A stretch of DNA of 64,000 bases, taken from assembly GCA_001899685.1 (NCBI GenBank), contig MKWG01000024.1, positions 1 to 64,000 on the forward strand, read 5' to 3'. Origin of the DNA: Sphingobacteriales bacterium 44-15 (lineage in GTDB: Bacteria > Bacteroidota > Bacteroidia > Chitinophagales > Chitinophagaceae). Below, in pieces: positions 56,886 through 64,000 of this stretch. Positions within the stretch are counted from its first letter, which is position 1, and each line of letters starts with the position of its first letter. The notes under the pieces were generated by a model. It did not search any database and was not told the origin of the DNA. It saw only the letters and a list, made by a program, of their open reading frames with translations. The position numbers and the translations under genes were made by a program.

Positions 56886-58337
56886 TTATTGCCCCTGCGC
56901 CAGGCTGTAGCCTCTCTTATCACCCCACATGTTGAGCAGTTCAGAAGAACATATTTTAAAATTGCCGCTGAGGCTTACATACAGTCCCAGGATATCCTGC
57001 TGGTTGAGCGGCTCGCCATCGAGTGACTCGAAACGGACATTATACAGGTTGACCAGATTGGTATATACAGAACCCGTTGGCCATACCTGCGTACCGCGGT
57101 TGCTTATATTAACCAGCCTGAACTTCACCCCTGCATGCCGCTGGCACCTGGTAGCGATGGTGAGCGGCTGCTCATTGCTTTCAATAAAAAGATCCACGCC
57201 TACAATATCTTCATTGCCTGTTTCTACAGACTCCATCATTGCATTCTGCTGCAATTTGAATGGCGTCGGAGTACCGGGTTTATTGGGCACTACTGGTTTG
57301 GCATTAAAGTCCGGCTGCTTACCAAAATTGCCGATAATGGCTGCTGCAAATTCAGTAGTGTTTACGGGCTTTACAGCTTTATCGCCAAAATCTCCTGTAT
57401 GTACCCCGCTCTCAAGCGTGTACAGCAATGCATTCTCTATGATAGCTGCATTTTCGGTGAGCCCTACATGCTGCAGCATAGAGATACCGCTCAGTAATAA
57501 CGCGGTTGGGTTGGCGATATTTTTCCCTGCAATATCCGGCGCTGTGCCATGCACCGCCTCAAAAATAGAAATATGATCGCCGATATTGGCAGAGGGAGCG
57601 AAGCCCAGCCCGCCTACCAGTCCTGCACAGAGGTCTGACACAATATCGCCCTGCAGGTTGGTAAGCACTACCACGTCAAAATTATCCGGTCTTGTCACCA
57701 GCTTCATGCACAGGTCGTCCACAATAATGTCATCAGCCTTCAGGTCAGGAAACTCTTTGGCTACTTCATAGAAGCACTCAAGAAAGAGCCCGTCCGTGAT
57801 TTTCATGATATTAGCTTTATGCCCACAGGTAATTCTCTTCGTCCTTTTCTGTTTCGCCATCTGGAAAGCATAACGGATCACCTGCAGGCTCCCCGGCCTG
57901 GTGATAAACCTGCGGCTAAGGGCGACATCGTGGGTGAGCATATGCTCTATACCTCCATAGGTATCCTCTATATTTTCTCTTACTACAGTAATATCAACAG
58001 GAATGCCTGCTTTTGAAAAAACTGTGTCTACGCCGTGCAGGGACTGAAAAACCCTTTTATTGGCATAGGTATTCCAGGTTTTGCGAGCGGTAACATTTAC
58101 ACTCTTTACGCCTTTACCCTTGGGCGTTTCCATGGGCCCTTTAAAAAGCAGTCCAAGCGATTCTATGGCTATCTGGGCTTCGGGGGTCATCCCGTTGGAA
58201 AACCCCTTGTCGAATACCCATTTACCCATATCCACAAACTCATATTCCAGCGGGACTCCGTTAGCTTCAAATATCTTGAGCACGGCCGCCATGATCTCAG
58301 GGCCTATGCCATCACCTTTAGCTACAGCTATTTTCAT
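56886..58337 (-). CDS. icd: NADP-dependent isocitrate dehydrogenase
   Basis: A 483-residue TCA-cycle enzyme. MKIAVAKGDGIGPEIMAAVL is the family N-terminus; VRENIEDTYGGIEHMLTHDV, then DDLCMKLVTRPDNFDVVVLT, GDIVSDLCAGLVGGLGFAPS and IFEAVHGTAPDIAGKNIANP contain the substrate and metal ligands. The C-terminal ~140 residues beyond the core resemble the long form seen in Thermus-type enzymes. The frame runs upstream to 58553, but the ATG at 58337 is the family start. A TACCTTTG box lies at 58423-58416. Confidence 0.94.
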   Translation of the reverse strand: MKIAVAKGDGIGPEIMAAVLKIFEANGVPLEYEFVDMGKWVFDKGFSNGMTPEAQIAIESLGLLFKGPMETPKGKGVKSVNVTARKTWNTYANKRVFQSLHGVDTVFSKAGIPVDITVVRENIEDTYGGIEHMLTHDVALSRRFITRPGSLQVIRYAFQMAKQKRTKRITCGHKANIMKITDGLFLECFYEVAKEFPDLKADDIIVDDLCMKLVTRPDNFDVVVLTNLQGDIVSDLCAGLVGGLGFAPSANIGDHISIFEAVHGTAPDIAGKNIANPTALLLSGISMLQHVGLTENAAIIENALLYTLESGVHTGDFGDKAVKPVNTTEFAAAIIGNFGKQPDFNAKPVVPNKPGTPTPFKLQQNAMMESVETGNEDIVGVDLFIESNEQPLTIATRCQRHAGVKFRLVNISNRGTQVWPTGSVYTNLVNLYNVRFESLDGEPLNQQDILGLYVSLSGNFKICSSELLNMWGDKRGYSLAQGQ

Positions 58338-58415
58338 TATTTGAAATTTTAATAATATTAAACCAAAAATTAAACTAAAAAATTGTGTAGGCAAGAAATC
58401 TCCGGTAATGCGAGG

Positions 58416-58423
58416 CAAAGGTA
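58416..58423 (-). promoter_or_regulatory. icd -7 box TACCTTTG
   Basis: Exact TAnnTTTG match on the minus strand, 78 nt before the icd start. It confirms that the longer upstream frame is not translated. Confidence 0.55.
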
Positions 58424-58507
58424 ATTGCCATTTTAATTGCCCTCGCAGAAATTTGTCTTGAATTACAAGAGTTTTCGCTATTTTTAATGCAAACTTCAGT
58501 AAAGTCA

Positions 58508-58894
58508 ATGGCGTCAAAAGTAACGGAAGGTGTGATAGTAACGGTTGAGACATTTTATCAACCGGATTACAGCAATCCCGTAAACGGAGAATTTATGTTC
58601 GCCTACCGCATTACTTTACAAAATAACAATCCGTTCCCCATACGCCTGCTCAGGAGGCACTGGCATATTTTTGACAGTAATGGCACGCAAAGAGAGGTGG
58701 AAGGAGAGGGTGTGGTAGGCGTGCAGCCGCAGATCAATTCAGGAGAACAGTACCAGTATGTAAGCGGGTGCAATCTTCGTACCGAGATGGGAAAAATGTA
58801 CGGTACCTATACCATGCAAAATATTACGTCAAAAAAACAATTTGAAGTTAAAATTCCTGTTTTTGATATGATCGTTCCGTTTAAAATGAATTAA
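58508..58894 (+). CDS. apaG: ApaG domain protein
   Basis: A 128-residue beta-sandwich protein. VIVTVETFYQPDYSNPVNGE, then MFAYRITLQNNNPFPIRLLR and RHWHIFDSNGTQREVEGEGV form the recognised ApaG pattern. Its biochemical role is unsettled; it was first linked to Co2+/Mg2+ homeostasis in enterics. I use the ATG at 58508 (MASKVTEG); the in-frame ATG at 58487 sits close to a TATTTTTA box. It diverges from icd. Confidence 0.92.
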   Translation: MASKVTEGVIVTVETFYQPDYSNPVNGEFMFAYRITLQNNNPFPIRLLRRHWHIFDSNGTQREVEGEGVVGVQPQINSGEQYQYVSGCNLRTEMGKMYGTYTMQNITSKKQFEVKIPVFDMIVPFKMN

Positions 58895-58918
58895 CAGGAT
58901 TTTCCCATATAATATAAT

Positions 58919-58926
58919 TACCTTTG
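58919..58926 (+). promoter_or_regulatory. -7 box TACCTTTG of the desaturase gene
   Basis: Exact TAnnTTTG match 99 nt before the desaturase start, giving a leader of ~90 nt. Confidence 0.5.
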
Positions 58927-59025
58927 CCCACCTTTAATAAGGTATAGTGGGCCCTGAATTTCCTGAAATTATTTGATCAGAAACAATCCCGGAAGCCATC
59001 TCCGACAGTAAAAGATAGTATACAG

Positions 59026-60138
59026 ATGTACAAAGTAACCTTCAACAACAAAAACAAAGTTTTTTTCAATACGTTAAAAGCTAATGTAGACCAGTACTTC
59101 ACAGACAACAACCTGAAGAAGACCGGAAACTGGAAATTGTACCTTAAGACCATAATCCTTATTCCTGCAGCAACGGGGATCTATATTTCCCTGCTGTTTG
59201 CCCCGCTTACTCCTTTCTGGGGGATCGTATTAAGCGGTCTTTTTGGTTTCACCCTCGCCAGCATCGGCTTTAATGTAATGCACGATTCCTGCCACGGCAG
59301 CTACTCCTCACGGGGATGGGTAAACGATATTATGGGGTTAACCATGAATGCGTTGGGCGGGAACGCTTTTTTCTGGAAGCTGAAGCACAATATTGTGCAT
59401 CATACCTATACTAATATTGATGGTATTGATGATGACATCAATAACAAACCTTTCATGCGGGAATGCTCCACGCAAAAATGGTATCCGCCACACCAGTACC
59501 AGCATTATTATATGTTCGTCCTGTATGGGTTCACTTCCCTTTTCCTGCTGTTCATCACAGATTACATTAAATACGTTACCAAAAAAGTGTACACCACTCC
59601 GCTGAAGCCCATGGATTTTAAGGAACACCTTGTTTTCTGGGTTTCAAAGGCTTTATATGTCGGCTTTACTATTGTGCTGCCCATTATGGTTGTGGGATGG
59701 GAAGCCTGGCTGGTAGGATTCCTGGTAATGCATTTTGTATTGGGGCTGACACTGGCGCTGGTATTCCAGCTTGCTCATGTAGTAGAGCATGCAGAATTTG
59801 ACGTAGCGGGCATAGAGCCCAAAAAGATAGAGAACGAATGGGCTATTCACCAGGTAAAAACCACTGCAGATTTTGGTGCAGAAAGCAAGCTGCTTTCCTG
59901 GTTTGCCGGAGGTCTGAATTTCCAGATAGAACATCATTTGTTCCCGCGTATCAGTCATATTCATTACCCTGCGCTCAGGAAGATCGTTGAAAAAACCTGC
60001 AATGATTTCGGTTTGCGGTACAACTACTTCCCTACATTAGGAGCCGCAATAGCTTCTCATTTCCGTTTTATGAGGCAGTTAGGGCAAAGACCGGTGCCGA
60101 ACATGAACGGTAACCTGCCGCAGGACGCTGCTGCGTAA
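59026..60138 (+). CDS. Membrane fatty-acid desaturase (linoleoyl-CoA desaturase-like)
   Basis: A 370-residue di-iron membrane enzyme. The three histidine boxes are HDSCH (86-90), HNIVHH (121-126) and QIEHH (~300-304); a glutamine in the third box is typical of front-end desaturases. There is no fused cytochrome b5 domain, so it needs an outside electron donor such as ferredoxin. About four hydrophobic segments surround the boxes. It would introduce double bonds into acyl chains and so tune membrane fluidity (inference). Confidence 0.94.
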   Translation: MYKVTFNNKNKVFFNTLKANVDQYFTDNNLKKTGNWKLYLKTIILIPAATGIYISLLFAPLTPFWGIVLSGLFGFTLASIGFNVMHDSCHGSYSSRGWVNDIMGLTMNALGGNAFFWKLKHNIVHHTYTNIDGIDDDINNKPFMRECSTQKWYPPHQYQHYYMFVLYGFTSLFLLFITDYIKYVTKKVYTTPLKPMDFKEHLVFWVSKALYVGFTIVLPIMVVGWEAWLVGFLVMHFVLGLTLALVFQLAHVVEHAEFDVAGIEPKKIENEWAIHQVKTTADFGAESKLLSWFAGGLNFQIEHHLFPRISHIHYPALRKIVEKTCNDFGLRYNYFPTLGAAIASHFRFMRQLGQRPVPNMNGNLPQDAAA

Positions 60139-60164
60139 AGTAAGGTTTCCCCGCAGAGAGTGAT

Positions 60165-60250
60165 CATGAATGGTGGAAACGTGAATGGCAGACGTGAAAT
60201 GATAGACGGGAAACTGTAAACTTCCTTCGTGAAACTTTGTGCCCTTATGC
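60165..60250. repeat. Degenerate heptamer repeat between convergent genes
   Basis: GTGAATG, GTGAAAT and GACGGGAAACTG-type units, then CGTGAAACTTTGTGCC, in the gap between the desaturase and amidohydrolase genes. More degenerate than the other copies. Confidence 0.6.
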
Positions 60251-60271
60251 CTTTGTGGTTCTGGTTACGTC

Positions 60272-61903
60272 CTAATACACTTTCTCTCCGCTCACATACG
60301 TAGCCAGCACTTTCGCTTTCAGCATAGCAGCAGGCTCGCATTGCATCAGGTCTGTATCCGCAATAATAAAATCTGCATTCTTGCCTTTTTCAATACTTCC
60401 TTTCTCAGCTTCTTCAAAGCTGCTCTTAGCAGTCCATATCGTCATACCCCGTAATGCTTCTTCTCTTGTAAGCGCATTTTCTATCTGGAATCCTCCGGGC
60501 GGATAACCGGCTGCATCTTTTCTTACCACCGCCGCATAAAAAGTTTTAAAAGGACTGATATCTTCTACCGGGAAATCAGTGCCCAGCGCCATCCAGCCGT
60601 TTTGCCGCAACAGATCCTTATACGCATAAGCTGTCCGTATGCGGTCTGCGCCCAGCCTGTCCTCAGCCCAGTACATATCTGAAGTGGCGTGGGTAGGCTG
60701 CACCGATGGGATAATATTGAACCTGCCAAATAATGCTATATCTGCAGGGTCAACCACCTGTGCATGTTCAATACGCCAGCGGCGATCATTGTCCGGGGGA
60801 AGCAACGCGGCAAACTGCTGTAATATCACCCTGTTGCCGGAGTCGCCGATAGCATGTGCACAGGCCTGGAAAGGAGACCCCGCAATTTTTGACAGAGCAG
60901 TGGTATAATGATCAATGTCATTCAATAAAAAACCATTCCAGCCGGGCTTGTCCCGATAAGGCTTCAGCAGGCATGCGCCACGTGAACCCAAAGCTCCGTC
61001 TGCAAAAAGCTTAAAGCCTGCTATGTGCATACGGTCTGTTTTGTATATTCCCTTAGGCAGGTACCATGCATAATTTTCAGCATTATCAGCCAGCAGCACT
61101 GTCAGCTTCATTTTCAGCAGCCCTTCTTTTTGCAGGGAATCAAGCTTATCTGTTTCCTGCTTTGTCAGCCCGCAATCTGTGACAGAGGTCAATCCAACGG
61201 CAAAGCATTTTTGCTGCGCCTCATCAAACAACTTCCTCAGCGTACTGTTGCCAGGGCCAGGGATAATATCTCCCGCACGTCCCATAGCGTTATCCACCAG
61301 TATACCGGTGAGCCTGCCTGCCTTTGTTTCTATGATCCCGCCTGCAATAGCATCTCCCGCTTTGATGCCTGCTTTATCCAGCGCTGCCTGGTTTACAATG
61401 GCAGCATGCCCGTCAATCCTTGAAAGGAATATGGGGTTCCCGGGAAAATACTGATCCAGCAATGTTTTGGAAGGGAAGGCTTTACTGTCCCAATCATTCT
61501 GATCCCAGCCATACCCTGTGATCCATTCATCCTTCGCTATATGTTTTTCAGTAGTAAACTGTTGTATGCGGCTTATGCATTCCTCCCAACTCCGGGTACC
61601 TGTAAGGTTCACCTTTTGCAACGAAAGCGCATAGCTGTAAAAATGCGCATGACCGTCTATAAAGCCGGGATAGATGATCTTTCCTTCTGCATTTATCATA
61701 TCCGTGGCGGTATATGTTTCCCGGATGTGATCAGTTGAACCTGTCTCAAGGATTTTTCCGTCTTTTACTGCCATTGCTTCTGCAACAGAATAGCTGCTGT
61801 CTACGGTATATATTTTTGCCCCGTAGATTATCATATCGGCAGTGGTTGTATGATTGCAGCTCATAAATAAACTTGTAGCAATGACGATAAAAAATATTCT
61901 CAT
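60272..61903 (-). CDS. YtcJ-like amidohydrolase lipoprotein
   Basis: A 543-residue protein. MRIFFIVIATSLFMSC is a lipoprotein signal with Cys16. IIYGAKIYTVDSSYSVAEAM is the amidohydrolase N-domain, and IYPGFIDGHAHFYSYAL carries the HxH metal pair. Later metal ligands are in RWRIEHAQVVDP and LGTDFPVEDISPF. It fits the amidohydrolase-3/YtcJ family (metal-dependent hydrolases of varied substrates). The lipid anchor puts it in the envelope, which is unusual for this family. I used the ATG at 61903 because the signal starts there. Confidence 0.9.
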   Translation of the reverse strand: MRIFFIVIATSLFMSCNHTTTADMIIYGAKIYTVDSSYSVAEAMAVKDGKILETGSTDHIRETYTATDMINAEGKIIYPGFIDGHAHFYSYALSLQKVNLTGTRSWEECISRIQQFTTEKHIAKDEWITGYGWDQNDWDSKAFPSKTLLDQYFPGNPIFLSRIDGHAAIVNQAALDKAGIKAGDAIAGGIIETKAGRLTGILVDNAMGRAGDIIPGPGNSTLRKLFDEAQQKCFAVGLTSVTDCGLTKQETDKLDSLQKEGLLKMKLTVLLADNAENYAWYLPKGIYKTDRMHIAGFKLFADGALGSRGACLLKPYRDKPGWNGFLLNDIDHYTTALSKIAGSPFQACAHAIGDSGNRVILQQFAALLPPDNDRRWRIEHAQVVDPADIALFGRFNIIPSVQPTHATSDMYWAEDRLGADRIRTAYAYKDLLRQNGWMALGTDFPVEDISPFKTFYAAVVRKDAAGYPPGGFQIENALTREEALRGMTIWTAKSSFEEAEKGSIEKGKNADFIIADTDLMQCEPAAMLKAKVLATYVSGEKVY

Positions 61904-61993
61904 ATCAAAAAGTTGAGGGTAGTCATGCAATTTATAAAATTGACCCGGCAGGATAACTGCTTTATTTTACATTTACAACTGAAAAAATACTAC

Positions 61994-64000
61994 ATGTATA
62001 CCAAAGAACAAACGAAAGCTTTACAGCAGTCCGGCATAAGATTTTTAGAAGAAGCAGGTAAGCCTTTGCCGTCGTCTTCTGTTGAATCCTTAAGAGATGT
62101 ACTGCGTTTTCACGAATACCGGTATTACGTGATGAATGATCCCCTGCTGGCAGATGCGGAATACGATCGTTTGTATAAAATGCTTGAAAAAGCAGAAGCG
62201 GCTGACTCTTCCATTGTTACGCCAGATTCTCCTACCCAGCGAGTATCGAAAGGGCTGATCAAAGATTTTCCGAAAGTGCAGCATCTTGTGCCTATGCTCT
62301 CTCTCGACAACAGCTACAATGCAGAAGACCTGATTGATTTCGACAGAAAGGCGAGAGAACTAAGCGGAGCACAGGAGATCGCCTATTGTGTGGAACCAAA
62401 GTTTGACGGCGCCAGCATATCATTAATATACGAAAATGATATGCTGTACCGTGGCGCCACACGCGGTGATGGCGTAGTGGGCGATGATATTACCACCAAC
62501 ATCAGGCAGATACGCTCTGTGCCGCTCTCTGCGAAATTTTCCCGGTACGGCATTCAGCAGATAGAAATAAGAGGCGAGGTATTGATGAATAAAAATCATT
62601 TTAAAGCATACAACGATGCCCTGGAAGAGCAGGGACTGCCGCGGCTGGCTAACCCCCGGAATGCGGCTGCCGGGTCATTGCGCATTAAAGACCCCAAAGA
62701 AGTGAGCAGGCGGAACCTCGAAGCATTCCTCTATCATGTAAGCGATGTGACATTGCTACCGGGGCACCGGCAACCGGAGCAGTTACTGACGCATAGCGGA
62801 ACGCTGCAAATGCTCTGGGAGCTGGGCTTCAGAAGCCCCGAAAAGGAAAAGAAAGTGCTGAAAGGCATCCAGGCCGTTGTTGACTATTGCCTCGTATTTG
62901 AAAAGCAAAGAGATGACCTGTCTTATGAAATTGACGGTATGGTGATAAAGGTGAATCAACTCGAAATGCAGGAGCAGATGGGTATGACCACACACCACCC
63001 GCGTTGGGCTATCGCTTATAAGTTTAAGGCGAGGCAGGCTACCAGCAGGCTAAAAGCAGTAGAGTTCCAGGTGGGCAGAACAGGCGCCGTCACACCTGTT
63101 GCCAAGATAGAGCCGGTGACAGTAGGCGGCGTAACTGTGGGAAGCATCTCTGTGCATAATGAAGATTATATTAAGGATAAAGACCTGCTGATCGGCGACA
63201 CTATACTGATTGAAAGGTCGGGTGATGTGATACCCCAGGTAGTAAAATCATTCCCGGAGCTGAGAACGGGCGGTGAAAAAATGATTGCGTTCCCCAGAAA
63301 TTGCCCTGTATGCGGCTATCCTCTTGAGAAGCCCGAAGGCGAAGCGGTATGGCGCTGCAACAACAGCAATAACTGCGAAGCACAGATCGTGGAACGTATC
63401 ATTCACTTTACCAGCAAGGATGCAATGGACATACGCGGCTTCGGGGAGGCCATCGTAAAGAAATTTTACGCACTGGGCTATCTGAAAGATATCCCGGGCA
63501 TATACCGCCTGCCTTTTGATAAAATACGTTCGCTGGAAGGATTTGGCGAAAAAAGTATTACTAACCTGCAGGCTGCTATTGAAGCCTCAAAGCAACAGCC
63601 CCTGCACCGGCTTATGTATGCGCTTGGCATAAGATATATAGGAGAAACCACGGCAAAAGTATTAGCCAATGCCGTGCATCACCTGCTGGATTTTACTTCG
63701 TTCAGCCTGGAGCAACTGCAGGAACTGGAGGATGTAGGTCCCAAGGTGGCGGGAAGCGTTTACCAGTTTTTTCATAATGATCAGAACATACAGTTGCTTA
63801 AGGAGCTGGAAGCGATCGGGCTGCAGTTTAAAAACCTGAAAAAGGACCTGCATGCCGCCGGCAACCTCAGCGGGCAGACTTTCCTGTTTACAGGCACACT
63901 CGTACAACTCAAGCGGTCGGAAGCGGAAGCGCTGGTAGAGCAGCACGGCGGTAAGCTGCTGAGTGGTGTAAGCAGCAAGCTAAATTATCTTGTAGCAGGT
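61994..64000 (+). CDS. ligA: NAD-dependent DNA ligase (3' end outside the window)
   Basis: The first 669 codons of a gene that runs off the right edge. MYTKEQTKALQQSGIRFLEE leads the Ia domain with FHEYRYYVMNDP. The nucleotidyltransferase domain has EPKFDGAS, with the adenylated lysine at ~136, then RGEVLMNKNHF and NPRNAAAGSLR. The OB fold, a four-cysteine zinc finger (CPVCG ... RCNNSNNC), HhH repeats, and the start of the BRCT domain (LSGQTFLFTGTLVQ) follow. A TACATTTA box lies ~25 bp upstream of the start. Confidence 0.97.
   Translation, partial: MYTKEQTKALQQSGIRFLEEAGKPLPSSSVESLRDVLRFHEYRYYVMNDPLLADAEYDRLYKMLEKAEAADSSIVTPDSPTQRVSKGLIKDFPKVQHLVPMLSLDNSYNAEDLIDFDRKARELSGAQEIAYCVEPKFDGASISLIYENDMLYRGATRGDGVVGDDITTNIRQIRSVPLSAKFSRYGIQQIEIRGEVLMNKNHFKAYNDALEEQGLPRLANPRNAAAGSLRIKDPKEVSRRNLEAFLYHVSDVTLLPGHRQPEQLLTHSGTLQMLWELGFRSPEKEKKVLKGIQAVVDYCLVFEKQRDDLSYEIDGMVIKVNQLEMQEQMGMTTHHPRWAIAYKFKARQATSRLKAVEFQVGRTGAVTPVAKIEPVTVGGVTVGSISVHNEDYIKDKDLLIGDTILIERSGDVIPQVVKSFPELRTGGEKMIAFPRNCPVCGYPLEKPEGEAVWRCNNSNNCEAQIVERIIHFTSKDAMDIRGFGEAIVKKFYALGYLKDIPGIYRLPFDKIRSLEGFGEKSITNLQAAIEASKQQPLHRLMYALGIRYIGETTAKVLANAVHHLLDFTSFSLEQLQELEDVGPKVAGSVYQFFHNDQNIQLLKELEAIGLQFKNLKKDLHAAGNLSGQTFLFTGTLVQLKRSEAEALVEQHGGKLLSGVSSKLNYLVAG

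Noticed and set aside
56886-58553. 555-aa version of isocitrate dehydrogenase
   Set aside because: The extra 72 residues overlap the promoter region and lack family character; MKIAVAKGDG at 58337 is the normal N-terminus.

Overview
The window reads as chromosomal DNA of a Bacteroidota bacterium, most likely of the Chitinophagaceae/Sphingobacteriia side (inference from gene families and signals, not from a marker-gene comparison). The support is as follows. Many start codons follow a TAnnTTTG-type -7 box, often spelled TACCTTTG or TACATTTG, and A-rich leaders without a Shine-Dalgarno sequence. A UpxY/NusG-like antiterminator heads an exopolysaccharide operon. There is a complete C5-type heme cluster, a crtY plus CruF-like carotenoid pair, malate:quinone oxidoreductase, and lipoproteins and beta-barrel proteins of Bacteroidota type. 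No tRNA, rRNA, CRISPR array, prophage or integrase was seen.

Layout. 1-3.5 kb (minus): start of an exopolysaccharide locus (upxY, Wzz/BY tyrosine kinase, start of a nucleotide-sugar epimerase). 3.7-4.3 kb and 7.5-7.8 kb: two oppositely oriented arrays of ~120-bp repeats flanking marR, an acyl-CoA dehydrogenase and a DUF2461 gene. 7.8-10.1 kb: a small protein and gyrB. 10.3-20.8 kb (plus): an AraC regulator with a cysteine cluster, then hemA-C-D-E-F-B, an inserted four-helix-bundle (23S-IVP) gene, hemL and hemH. 21-25 kb: rsgA, a nested pair of small repeat elements, outer-membrane or lipoprotein genes, one carrying a one-base frameshift. 25-31 kb: OPT transporter, DbpA-like helicase, crtY and a CruF-like gene. 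31-42.4 kb: mqo, serS, gcvH, vanZ-like, two tandem HGSNAT-like acyltransferases, an epimerase, a secreted glutathione peroxidase, a beta-helix lipoprotein and comF. 42.4-51.9 kb: radA, a membrane Zn peptidase, an MBL hydrolase and the rod-shape cluster mreB-C-D, PBP2, rodA. 52-64 kb: purD, a POT transporter, a Spy/CpxP-like protein, icd, apaG, a fatty-acid desaturase, a YtcJ-like amidohydrolase and the first 669 codons of ligA.

The genes are mostly housekeeping; the intergenic DNA is unusual. Nearly every gene end carries degenerate repeats with a strict 7-nt phase (GTGANNN, its complement, AGCNNNN, and GACAAAC/GTAAACG blocks). They are often arranged as long inverted repeats and often sit between convergent genes. 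One such pair flanks the IVP gene inside the hem cluster, one array has become the C-terminus of UpxY, and a 142-bp element with 12-bp inverted ends and 9-bp target duplications sits inside a palindromic repeat whose empty counterpart is also in the window. These repeat systems are the best candidates for something not yet described.
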